A stretch of DNA of 6,075 bases from JBDTLH01 sp039934875 (GTDB lineage: Bacteria > Acidobacteriota > Terriglobia > Terriglobales > Acidobacteriaceae): assembly GCA_039934875.1 (NCBI GenBank), contig JBDTLH010000083.1, forward strand, positions 1 to 6,075, written 5' to 3'. The notes beneath the pieces are model-generated. The model saw only the letters and a program-made list of their open reading frames with translations, ran no database searches and was not told the origin of the DNA. The position numbers and the translations under genes are program-made. This document shows positions 1 through 5,218 of this stretch, one piece after another (position 1 is the first letter of the stretch; the number at the start of each line of letters is the position of its first letter).

Positions 1-93
1 GGAAGACTCTGATTTAACTACATGCCTGGAACGTTTTGGGTAGACCCCCGGCTTTTAGCCGCTGGGGTACTGGTTAGCTCAATCAGAGTTTCC
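1..93. repeat. Nested inverted repeat, possible small mobile element or structured RNA
   Basis: Seen: bases 1-14 (GGAA, an unpaired G, then ACTCTGATT) are complementary to 81-93 (AATCAGAGTTTCC), giving a 13-bp outer stem with a one-base bulge. Inside it TAAC (15-18) can pair with GTTA (73-76). At the centre GTA (40-42), CCCC (45-48) and CGGC (49-52) pair with GCCG (58-61), GGGG (64-67) and TAC (68-70) around a TTTTA loop. The whole forms one long interrupted hairpin, and either strand could be the active one. The left arm starts at base 1 of the window, so the element may extend further left. No ORF or recognised RNA family matches. Inferred identities are a non-autonomous palindromic repeat or a folded RNA; a decayed terminator is less likely. 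Confidence 0.5.
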
Positions 94-332
94 ATAAGCA
101 TTGGGCCGTAAATGCGAACCGTCGGAACGGCGGCTTGAATTATCCTACCTGGGCGGTACTATCAGTCAGCTTACCCTGCCATTCAGTTACGGTTACTGGG
201 TCAGAGATCGTTCTAAGGTGATTTGCGTATCAGTTTGGCTCTTCGGAGATCTCTTCCGTGATCTGTACGGCGATCTTCGGCATCTACGGAGATCGAAAAT
301 AGAAATAGAAAAAGAGATCATCGGCAACCTAG
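94..332. other. Non-coding spacer, GATC-rich, less GC-rich than the genes
   Basis: No gene is supported here. The stretch is visibly less GC-rich than the neighbouring coding DNA. It carries six GATC sites between 206 and 319, two copies of CGGAGATC (244-251 and 287-294), two copies of TCTTCGG (240-246 and 274-280), and an A-rich tract (295-313) with a tandem AAATAG. An open frame at 101-343 begins with TTG, lacks a ribosome binding site and runs into the end of the opposite gene, so it is not called. On the minus strand the A-rich tract reads as a T-rich run downstream of the UPF0104 gene, where transcription might end. Confidence 0.5.
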
Positions 333-347
333 TTACTGAGTAGTAAC
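332..347 (-). terminator. Hairpin over the UPF0104 stop codon, weak terminator candidate
   Basis: GTTACT (332-337) and AGTAAC (342-347) form a perfect 6-bp dyad with a 4-base loop, and the stop codon (333-335) lies in the stem. On the minus strand a T-rich run (about 296-316) follows some 15 bases later. That gap is too long for a classical intrinsic terminator, so its role as the operon end is only a suggestion. Confidence 0.25.
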
Positions 348-1397
348 CTCAGGCTCCTCCTCCGAGGCACGGGATACCGCCCTCAACGACACATGCTCAC
401 TATGCGCGAATGCGAACCCCGGGACCACCACCGACACCGACGTCATCAGCCAGATCAGAATTCCCCCCGCCGCCGCCGCCCCCAGCGGTACGTTGAAGAC
501 CAGGCTCAGCGCGCCGATCGTCGCTACCTGCGCTCCGCCCCCAATCCCCGGAAGCTGGATAACTCCTCCTGCCACGCTGAAGAACATCAGCAGCAGCACC
601 TGCGGAAGATGCAGCGAGTTAAGCTCCGCCGTCCCGAAGGCGCGCACCGTCATCAGATAACATCCGGCTATCGTCAGCCAGGTCACGATCGAAACCGTAC
701 CCGCCGCGAGCACCTCCCGCGTCCCGCTCAGAATATGCAGGCCGCGGCTGAACGAGTCGAGCTTTTCCGACACCTTCCGGCTTACGCTGCTGCAACACCA
801 CGCCACCACCCGCGGCCCGTGCTTGTAGAGCAGATACATGGCAGAGGCGAGCACCGCAACCCCCAGCAGCAGCAAGTAGCTTCCCTTGCGGAACGCCGTG
901 TAGTGCGGGATGTTGCGCAGCGACGGCGCAAACGCAATGTTGAGCGCCACAATCAGCGCAAATGCACCCATATCGAAGATGCGCTCCAACACCAGCACCG
1001 CGATTTGCGTCGTGAAGTCCACCCCGGTCCGGCGCGCAATGAGATAAGGGCGGATCAATTCCCCAGGACGCCCCAGCAGCACCATCCCGGTAAATCCTAT
1101 GTACTGCGGCGGAATGAGCGGCGCGAGCGCGACCCGCTTCACCTTGCTCAGGAAAATCTGCCAGCGCCACGCGCGAAGCACGTATCCCACATAGATGAAC
1201 GCGAGCCCCGCGATCAGGTATAGCTTTGAGCAATGCGCGATCACCTCAAAAAAGTCGCGCTTCCATGACCAGGGCTGTCCATGATTGCGCTTGGTGATCT
1301 CCGTCGAGATCGATCCCAGCGAACGGTATTGCACATAGACAAGAGCGCCGATCACTACCAGCGCGAGCGCGGCCCACAGCAGCTTTTTGTGCTTCAC
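333..1397 (-). CDS. UPF0104 / AglD2-type integral membrane protein (lysylphosphatidylglycerol synthase TM-region family)
   Basis: A 354-residue multi-pass inner-membrane protein of the flippase-like family (PF03706). Seen: an N-terminal hydrophobic segment (about 5-22), further hydrophobic helices through residue 330, and a charged C-terminal tail. Family signatures are RAWRW (75-79), GRPGELIRPYL (109-119), LERIFDM (137-143) and QLPGIGGG (281-288). Family knowledge: this module forms the translocase half of MprF and also occurs alone, where it is thought to move or modify lipid-linked substrates. No MprF catalytic domain is attached here, so lysyl transfer is not supported and the substrate is unknown. 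The start is GTG at 1397-1395, overlapping the upstream HAD stop as GTGA. No good Shine-Dalgarno lies nearby (a GGAG is about 16-17 bases up), so translation is probably coupled to the HAD gene. Length is normal for the stand-alone family, and no frameshift is seen. Confidence 0.88.
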   Translation of the reverse strand: MKHKKLLWAALALVVIGALVYVQYRSLGSISTEITKRNHGQPWSWKRDFFEVIAHCSKLYLIAGLAFIYVGYVLRAWRWQIFLSKVKRVALAPLIPPQYIGFTGMVLLGRPGELIRPYLIARRTGVDFTTQIAVLVLERIFDMGAFALIVALNIAFAPSLRNIPHYTAFRKGSYLLLLGVAVLASAMYLLYKHGPRVVAWCCSSVSRKVSEKLDSFSRGLHILSGTREVLAAGTVSIVTWLTIAGCYLMTVRAFGTAELNSLHLPQVLLLMFFSVAGGVIQLPGIGGGAQVATIGALSLVFNVPLGAAAAGGILIWLMTSVSVVVPGFAFAHSEHVSLRAVSRASEEEPEVTTQ

Positions 1398-2245
1398 GCT
1401 CGTACCGCCGTCGGCTCCAGCGCCAAAGCAATCGCATGTGCCACTCCATCTTCATCATTGGAGCGGGTCACCTGCCAGCCCATGCCCTTCATGTCCTCAT
1501 GGGCATTGGCAACCACGAAGGCGTGTCCGGCGAACTCGAGCATCTCGCGGTCGTTGTAGTTGTCGCCCACCGCGAGCACCTCCTCGCGGCGGATATCGAG
1601 CGACTCGCAGACTGCCGCCAAAGCATGGCCCTTGGTGCATCCCGGCGGCAACACGTCGAAGATGCACAGGTCGCGATCATCATATTGCGTAACATGAATA
1701 CTCACCGAACCGCTTACTACCCCTCGCTTCAGTTGGCTTACAGCCTCTCTCATCTCAGAGATGGTGCCGCAGAACATCGTCTGAATTGGATCTTCTACAA
1801 GCGCCTCCTGGATCGGCTTGACCTCGAGAATGTACTCCAGATTGCTCTCTACCCAGCGCGCAATCCGTCCCACAAGCTCCGCGCGGGATTCGACCACCAG
1901 CGCCCCCGTGCCAGCGCGATTAAAAGTGAGCACCGCCGCGTTCGTCCAGCTCTGCATCTGATCGAGCACCGCCCGCGCAATTTCGCGAGACATCAATGTC
2001 ATTGCCAGCAGCTTGCCGCACGGATCGTGTGACAGCGCTCCATTCGAACTGATGATGAACGGTTCAAAGCCCAGCAGCCGCGCAATCGGAAGCGCGAAAG
2101 CATGCCTTCGCCCGGTTGCCAAAACGACGTGTACGCCCGCTTGGTGCGCCTCCGCCAACGCCCGCAAATTCGTCTCGGAGATGCCGGACGCCGAGTTTAG
2201 AAGCGTGCCATCGATGTCCACGGCGATCAGCTTGAGAGACGGCAT
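1394..2245 (-). CDS. Cof-type HAD-IIB family phosphatase
   Basis: A cytoplasmic Mg-dependent phosphatase of about 283 residues. All four HAD motifs are intact, numbering from the ATG at 2245: DIDGT (10-14, nucleophile Asp10 and acid Asp12), ATGR (43-46) with SSNG (66-69) after it, Lys205 in CTKGHAL, and GDNYND (227-232). The C-terminal SNDEDGVAHAI (262-272) is typical of Cof proteins. The segment between motifs II and III is the C2-type cap that sets specificity. Family substrates are sugar phosphates, flavin or pyridoxal phosphates; nothing here selects one. An open frame reaches a TTG at 2311, but that codon sits inside a consensus -10 box, so it would not be transcribed. ATG 2263 (GGCGA upstream) is a possible alternative start. 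ATG 2245 is preferred because HAD proteins normally begin a few residues before motif I. It is the first gene of an operon with the UPF0104 gene, overlapping by 4 bases. Confidence 0.9.
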   Translation of the reverse strand: MPSLKLIAVDIDGTLLNSASGISETNLRALAEAHQAGVHVVLATGRRHAFALPIARLLGFEPFIISSNGALSHDPCGKLLAMTLMSREIARAVLDQMQSWTNAAVLTFNRAGTGALVVESRAELVGRIARWVESNLEYILEVKPIQEALVEDPIQTMFCGTISEMREAVSQLKRGVVSGSVSIHVTQYDDRDLCIFDVLPPGCTKGHALAAVCESLDIRREEVLAVGDNYNDREMLEFAGHAFVVANAHEDMKGMGWQVTRSNDEDGVAHAIALALEPTAVRA

Positions 2246-2286
2246 CTCTAGCCAGTTTAGCATTTGAAATTTCGCCGGGACAGGCG

Positions 2287-2295
2287 TGATATATT
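2287..2295 (+). promoter_or_regulatory. Possible extended -10 promoter for the TPR gene
   Basis: TGATATATT reads as an extended -10 element (TG, one base, then TATATT with five of six consensus bases). It would place the transcript start near 2302 and leave a leader of about 33 bases before the TTG start at 2335. TTGAAA (2264-2269) lies 20 bp upstream, too far for a standard -35, so the call rests on the extended -10. The predicted start lies within a few bases of the opposing operon's start. Confidence 0.35.
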
Positions 2296-2310
2296 GCGCG
2301 AAGCCGCACA

Positions 2311-2316
2311 ATTATA
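2311..2316 (-). promoter_or_regulatory. Consensus -10 box for the HAD/UPF0104 operon
   Basis: On the minus strand these bases read TATAAT, a perfect -10 hexamer, in an AT-rich stretch of otherwise GC-rich DNA. No good -35 is found 16-18 bp upstream. A start about seven bases downstream (near 2304) leaves a leader of about 40-60 bases to the candidate ATGs at 2263 and 2245. It excludes the in-frame TTG at 2311, which overlaps the box. Confidence 0.45.
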
Positions 2317-2334
2317 GAAATTCACGGACATAAA

Positions 2335-3051
2335 TTGTTTTCTCCCTTCGGATTTGGCGGAATCGGCATTGTCATCATCATCGTCGCGCTGGTGGATTTC
2401 ATCCGGCGCAAGCCAGACCTCTATTGGCTCTTCATCATCCTCTTCCTCGGCCCTCTGGGATCATTGATCTATATCTTCGTCGAGATGGTGCCCAGCATCT
2501 CCGCCAATCGCGGCCAGATCAAATGGATGGAGCGGCGGCGCCGCATCAGCCGCATCGAGGCGGAGGTCCGCGGCAATCCGTCGGCCGGCAATTTCGAGGA
2601 GTTGGGAATGCTCTACCTCGACGCCGGAAATTACAGCCGCGCCAAATGGGCGTACGACCAAGCTCTCAACCAGCGCACCGACTCCATTGATACCTTCTAC
2701 CGCCGCGCCACCTGCGAAATCGAGCTGGCGCAGTTCCCCGCCGCCGCTAAAGACCTGGAACACGTGATCGCCAAGGACGTCAGTTACGATTTCGGACGCG
2801 CTCTCGGCCTCTACGCCCATGCTCTCGCGCAAACCGGAGACGCCGCCCACGCCCAGACCGTCTTTGAGGAGGCGGCGAAGATCAACACCTCCTCCGAATT
2901 CATGGTGGAATACGCCGAATTTCTCTTGAGTCAGGGTCGAAAGAACGAGGCCCGCGAATGGGCCCGGCGCGTGCTCGATAAACGCCCTCTGATGCCCCCC
3001 TATCAGCGTCGCCGCGAGGGCAAATGGCTCCGTCGCGCCGCCCGAATCTAA
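2335..3051 (+). CDS. Membrane-anchored tetratricopeptide repeat protein
   Basis: A 238-residue protein. Seen: two hydrophobic segments (about 7-22 and 29-49) separated by a basic turn (FIRRKP). The second, with YWLFIILFLGPLGSLIYIF, resembles the N-terminal membrane hairpin of cardiolipin-synthase-type proteins (PLDc_N). An arginine-rich linker (67-79) follows, then helical repeats of TPR type at about 84-117, 118-149, 152-185 and 186-218, recognisable from AGNYSRAKWAYDQAL, AQFPAAAKDLEHVI and TGDAAHAQTVFEEA. By family analogy the TPR part is a protein-binding scaffold, probably on the cytoplasmic side; no catalytic motif is present. The start is TTG at 2335 with CGGA six bases upstream. No ATG or GTG precedes it in frame after the stop at 2287, and the next ATG would remove both membrane helices. 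It is a single gene, divergent from the HAD operon and convergent with the sensor gene. Partner and pathway are unknown. Confidence 0.82.
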   Translation: MFSPFGFGGIGIVIIIVALVDFIRRKPDLYWLFIILFLGPLGSLIYIFVEMVPSISANRGQIKWMERRRRISRIEAEVRGNPSAGNFEELGMLYLDAGNYSRAKWAYDQALNQRTDSIDTFYRRATCEIELAQFPAAAKDLEHVIAKDVSYDFGRALGLYAHALAQTGDAAHAQTVFEEAAKINTSSEFMVEYAEFLLSQGRKNEAREWARRVLDKRPLMPPYQRRREGKWLRRAARI

Positions 3052-3085
3052 ACCCACCTCTAAACTAACGCTCCACATCAGTGCT

Positions 3086-3104
3086 GGCAGGCTCTCAGCC
3101 TGCC
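3086..3104. repeat. Perfect hairpin between convergent genes (REP-like or bidirectional terminator)
   Basis: GGCAGGCT (3086-3093) and AGCCTGCC (3097-3104) form a perfect 8-bp, GC-rich stem with a 3-base loop. It sits in the 101-bp gap between the stop codons of the TPR gene and the sensor gene. No T-run follows on either strand, so it is either a weak bidirectional terminator or a copy of a dispersed palindromic repeat. I recall similar GGCAGGCT palindromes in acidobacterial intergenic DNA but cannot confirm this here. Confidence 0.5.
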
Positions 3105-3152
3105 CCTTCACGCGATACACTACCCTGCACTTGGGCGCTCATCTGTTCCTCG

Positions 3153-4037
3153 CTACTCCTCGCCCTCCTTGAGCACCCCCTCCACCGCCCCGTTCATCTC
3201 CGCCGCCATCTCTTTCATGCGCTTGGCGTATTCCTGTCCCTGACGCGGCAGAAAATCGCCGTATCCCTGCAACAATCGCTCCGCATATTCCTGGATACCG
3301 CCCAGCATCCCTCGCAAATCGTGCGCTACCACGGCGCGAAACTGCTCTAACTTCCCTTTAGCTTCTCGCCAGGCGCCGGTCGCCTCCGCCGCCTCGCGCT
3401 CCAACCTGTGCATAGAGCCCAGGAGCGCTAGATAGAGCAGCAACGCCACCAAAAACAGCACCAGGTTCGCCAGCAGGGAGACCCGCGACGCCCGGTCGAG
3501 GGACGCCTGTATCTCGTGGTCGTATCCCGCGAAGTACGCTGACGCCGACGCCGCGAACGCATCCAGTTCCTTGCGCACCTGGTCTGTATAGCCTTTGCCC
3601 TGCCCCGACCCCACCATCACGAACGCGCGCGGCCGGTATCCTTGCTGCCTCCATCGGATGGTCTGCTCCGCCTCCGCCAGCTTGGCGCGCATCAACTCCT
3701 CGACCCGCGCCTCCTGATCGCGCTCCTCCTGCGGACCGTCCGCGAGTCGGGTTCGCAGGTTCGCAAAGTCCTGCTGCAATCTCCCGCTGGCCGCCTTATA
3801 AGGGTCGAGGTACGAGGGGTCCGCGGTCAACAGATATCCCTGCTGCCCGCTCTGTATCTCCCCCACATCAATCATCAACTGCGCTATATCGGCGTGCAGT
3901 TGCGAGCCCGCGGTGCGCTGCGCAGCCGCCGCCCGCACCCACGCCAGGTCCTTGCTCGCCAGATACCCATTCAACACAATCAATATCAGCAACGCCGGGA
4001 CCCCGATCAGCAAAAGGCCCTTCAATGTCTTTCCCAT
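3153..4037 (-). CDS. CHASE3-HisKA sensor protein lacking a histidine-kinase ATPase domain
   Basis: A 294-residue membrane sensor. Seen: a first membrane helix (about 7-24), an extracytoplasmic CHASE3-type helical domain (about 38-175) with the signature GQQGYLLTADPSYLDPY (64-80), a second membrane helix (about 186-206), a coiled-coil linker, and a HisKA-like segment (about 229-289) with the H-box HDLR at 239-242, His239 being the expected phosphoacceptor. The protein stops (TAG at 3155-3153) right after the second HisKA helix. The N, G1 and G2 boxes of HATPase_c are absent, and only 101 bp separate it from the next gene. The usual Pro after HDLR is also missing (HDLRGML). It therefore cannot autophosphorylate alone. 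It could be phosphorylated by a partner kinase, act as a dimerising regulator, or be a decayed kinase. ATG 4037 is preferred (GGAG nine bases upstream); a TTG at 4058 would add seven residues. No response regulator lies in the window. Confidence 0.8.
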   Translation of the reverse strand: MGKTLKGLLLIGVPALLILIVLNGYLASKDLAWVRAAAAQRTAGSQLHADIAQLMIDVGEIQSGQQGYLLTADPSYLDPYKAASGRLQQDFANLRTRLADGPQEERDQEARVEELMRAKLAEAEQTIRWRQQGYRPRAFVMVGSGQGKGYTDQVRKELDAFAASASAYFAGYDHEIQASLDRASRVSLLANLVLFLVALLLYLALLGSMHRLEREAAEATGAWREAKGKLEQFRAVVAHDLRGMLGGIQEYAERLLQGYGDFLPRQGQEYAKRMKEMAAEMNGAVEGVLKEGEE

Positions 4038-4133
4038 CGTGCAAAACTCCACGGGCAAGCCGCCCCAACCGCTCTTAAACCACCCTCAAGTGTATTGCCC
4101 TATGGCGCTGATAAATTCCACAAATCCAGACAC

Positions 4134-4150
4134 AACTCTGGAGAAGAGTT
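4134..4150. promoter_or_regulatory. Hyphenated dyad in the divergent spacer, possible operator
   Basis: AACTCT (4134-4139) and AGAGTT (4145-4150) are perfect inverted repeats around GGAGA, about 97 bp upstream of the sensor start and 133 bp upstream of the carbonic anhydrase start. The size and symmetry suit a repressor or activator half-site pair. A dyad this short can arise by chance, and no regulator gene is nearby. Confidence 0.25.
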
Positions 4151-4227
4151 TCGGATGACATAACCTCAATCCGCACGACAGCTTCCCAGGCGCTCCCCTC
4201 GGCAACAGTTTATCCACTGTAAATCCT

Positions 4228-4256
4228 TTGCTCCTCCCCCTTGCTTGCGATATGCT
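4228..4256 (+). promoter_or_regulatory. Possible sigma-70-type promoter for the carbonic anhydrase gene
   Basis: TTGCTC (4228-4233) and TATGCT (4251-4256) are spaced by 17 bp. They match the -35 consensus at three positions and the -10 at four. The start would fall near 4263, giving a leader of about 20 bases that includes the strong AAGGAG at 4271-4276. The hexamers are weak; position and spacing are the main support. Confidence 0.35.
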
Positions 4257-4282
4257 GGCGTTGCTTTTGAAAGGAGCGCGCC

Positions 4283-4981
4283 ATGCACAACCACCTGACC
4301 CGCCGGGGCCTCTTCAAAGGACTAGCGAGCGCCGCCGCATACGCAGCCGTAGGCAACCTGCCCGGCCTCGCCAGCCCTCCACAAGATGCCAAAGCCGCAC
4401 CGCAAAACGCCATCGCTCCGGCAGCCGCGCTAAAGCGCCTGACGGAGGGCAATGCCCGCTACGCGAGCAATCAGCCCAATATCAAAGACTACTCGGCGGG
4501 ACGCGCCGCCCGCGCCCAGGCGCAATATCCGGTCGCCGCGATCTTAAGCTGCGCCGATTCCCGCGTCGCCCCCGAACTCGCCTTCGATCAGGGCCCCGGA
4601 GACCTCTTCGTCGTCCGTGTAGCCGGCAATTATTTCAATCCCGACAACCTTGCCAGCCTTGAATATGCCGTCGAGGTGCTCAACGCCCCCCTCATTATGG
4701 TTTTGGGACATACCAACTGCGGCGCAGTCAATGCTGTGGTCAAGGACCTCAAGAAACACGAACCGCTGCCCGGCCACATCTATCTGCTGGTGGATGCGCT
4801 CCGCCCGGGCATTGAAAGCGCGCTGAAAGCGGGCGGAGACCCCGTCGAAGCCAACGTCCGACACAACGTCGAGCGCCTGCGCCGCGCCCAGCCCGTCCTT
4901 CAGCAACGCCTCACGCAGAAGAAAATCGACATCGTCGGAGGGGTATACGATCTCGCCTCCGGACATGTCCGCCTGCTCTGA
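4283..4981 (+). CDS. Tat-exported beta-class carbonic anhydrase
   Basis: A zinc enzyme for the reversible hydration of CO2 to bicarbonate, 232 residues and complete. Seen: a twin-arginine signal (TRRGLFKG, 6-13, Arg7-Arg8) followed by an Ala/Gly-rich hydrophobic stretch to about residue 31, predicting export of the folded, zinc-loaded enzyme to the periplasm by Tat. The catalytic core has CADSR (90-94; zinc ligand Cys90 and the Asp92/Arg94 dyad), GDLFVVRVAGN (106-116), and GHTNCGAV (142-149; zinc ligands His143 and Cys146). The C-terminal strand IDIVGGVYDLASGHV (215-229) is typical of the family. The mature part has the usual beta-CA length. The ATG is preceded by AAGGAG with six-base spacing. 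It is a single gene, divergent from the CHASE3 sensor and ended by a hairpin 26 bases after the stop. A periplasmic role in CO2/bicarbonate or pH balance is inferred. Confidence 0.93.
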   Translation: MHNHLTRRGLFKGLASAAAYAAVGNLPGLASPPQDAKAAPQNAIAPAAALKRLTEGNARYASNQPNIKDYSAGRAARAQAQYPVAAILSCADSRVAPELAFDQGPGDLFVVRVAGNYFNPDNLASLEYAVEVLNAPLIMVLGHTNCGAVNAVVKDLKKHEPLPGHIYLLVDALRPGIESALKAGGDPVEANVRHNVERLRRAQPVLQQRLTQKKIDIVGGVYDLASGHVRLL

Positions 4982-4995
4982 GTGCCGCCCCGGAT

Positions 4996-5043
4996 AGCTT
5001 TTCAAGGCGTGAAAAAGGCTGTAATTCTTGCAGCTTTTCACGC
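4996..5043 (+). repeat. Mutually exclusive hairpins (repeat-antirepeat-repeat)
   Basis: AGCTTTTCA occurs twice (4996-5004 and 5032-5040). The segment between them, TGAAAA-AG-GCT (5010-5020), is complementary to both copies. It can form an upstream hairpin (4996-5020, loop AGGCG) or a longer downstream one (5007-5043), but not both. The layout resembles an attenuator, though it lies 3' of the carbonic anhydrase gene with no same-strand gene after it in the window. Confidence 0.5.
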
Positions 5044-5050
5044 GTTTATT
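5007..5050 (+). terminator. Likely intrinsic terminator of the carbonic anhydrase gene
   Basis: GCGTGAAAA (5007-5015) pairs with TTTTCACGC (5035-5043), and GCTG (5018-5021) with CAGC (5031-5034), around a 9-base loop with a two-base bulge. The sequence GTTTATT follows, with more T-runs to 5071. It begins 26 bases after the stop codon. The T-tract is imperfect, so efficiency is uncertain. Confidence 0.55.
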
Positions 5051-5218
5051 GCTGTTTTTGTGACGTTTTTTGAGCAAAAATGAGCGAGTTTTTCAAAGGC
5101 GCTTGGAGTCGCGCTGGAATAGCTTTAAGCTAAGAAGACAAAAAGAAGGTCCTTCGCTGCGCTCTCAAGAATGATAAATCTCGTGCGGATGACGATCGCA
5201 AAACACCCACAATGGCTT
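5051..5218. repeat. Convergent spacer with short palindromes and a possible dispersed-repeat remnant
   Basis: No gene is supported. The spacer contains T-rich runs (5055-5071), an imperfect second copy (5090-5101) of the TTTTCAAGGCG at 4999-5009, the palindrome TAGCTTTAAGCTA (5120-5132), and GAAGGTCCTTC (5145-5155). Read on the minus strand, about 5145-5193 contains GCGCAGCGAAGGACC after TCATTCTTGA. This resembles the TCATTCTGAGCGNAGCGAAGGA type of intergenic repeat that I recall from acidobacterial genomes, here diverged. Repeat identity is an inference from memory. Confidence 0.35.
5135..5155 (-). terminator. Weak terminator candidate for the phosphoesterase gene
   Basis: On the minus strand GAAG-GAC-CTTC (5155-5145) is followed directly by TTTTT (5144-5140) and GTCTT, about 64 bases after the phosphoesterase stop codon. 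The stem is only four base pairs, so termination may be poor. Confidence 0.25.

Noticed and set aside
72..90. tRNA D-arm-like string (TAGCTCAATCAGAG)
   Set aside because: There is no matching acceptor stem, anticodon arm or T-arm with GTTCGA. The bases belong to the right arm of the 1-93 inverted repeat.
101..343. 80-residue plus-strand open frame with a repetitive GDL/RDL segment
   Set aside because: It has a TTG start without a ribosome binding site, no recognisable domain, and it overlaps the end of the UPF0104 gene on the other strand. The repetition comes from the GATC-rich DNA.
393..1223. 276-residue open frame antisense to the UPF0104 gene
   Set aside because: Its Arg/His/Gln-rich composition is typical of the reverse strand of a GC-rich gene. 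There are no domain motifs, and the opposite strand encodes a clear family member.
1436..2032. 198-residue open frame antisense to the HAD gene
   Set aside because: It is a shadow of a gene with all four catalytic motifs, and has no family signal of its own.
2461..3120. 219-residue open frame antisense to the TPR gene
   Set aside because: Its Gly/Val/Asp-rich composition mirrors the TPR codons. No motifs are present, and it crosses the intergenic hairpin.
4228..5077. Overlapping open frames on both strands across the carbonic anhydrase gene (4228-4662 plus, 4544-5077 minus)
   Set aside because: The carbonic anhydrase frame has intact zinc ligands, a Tat signal and a strong ribosome binding site. 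The others have none of these.
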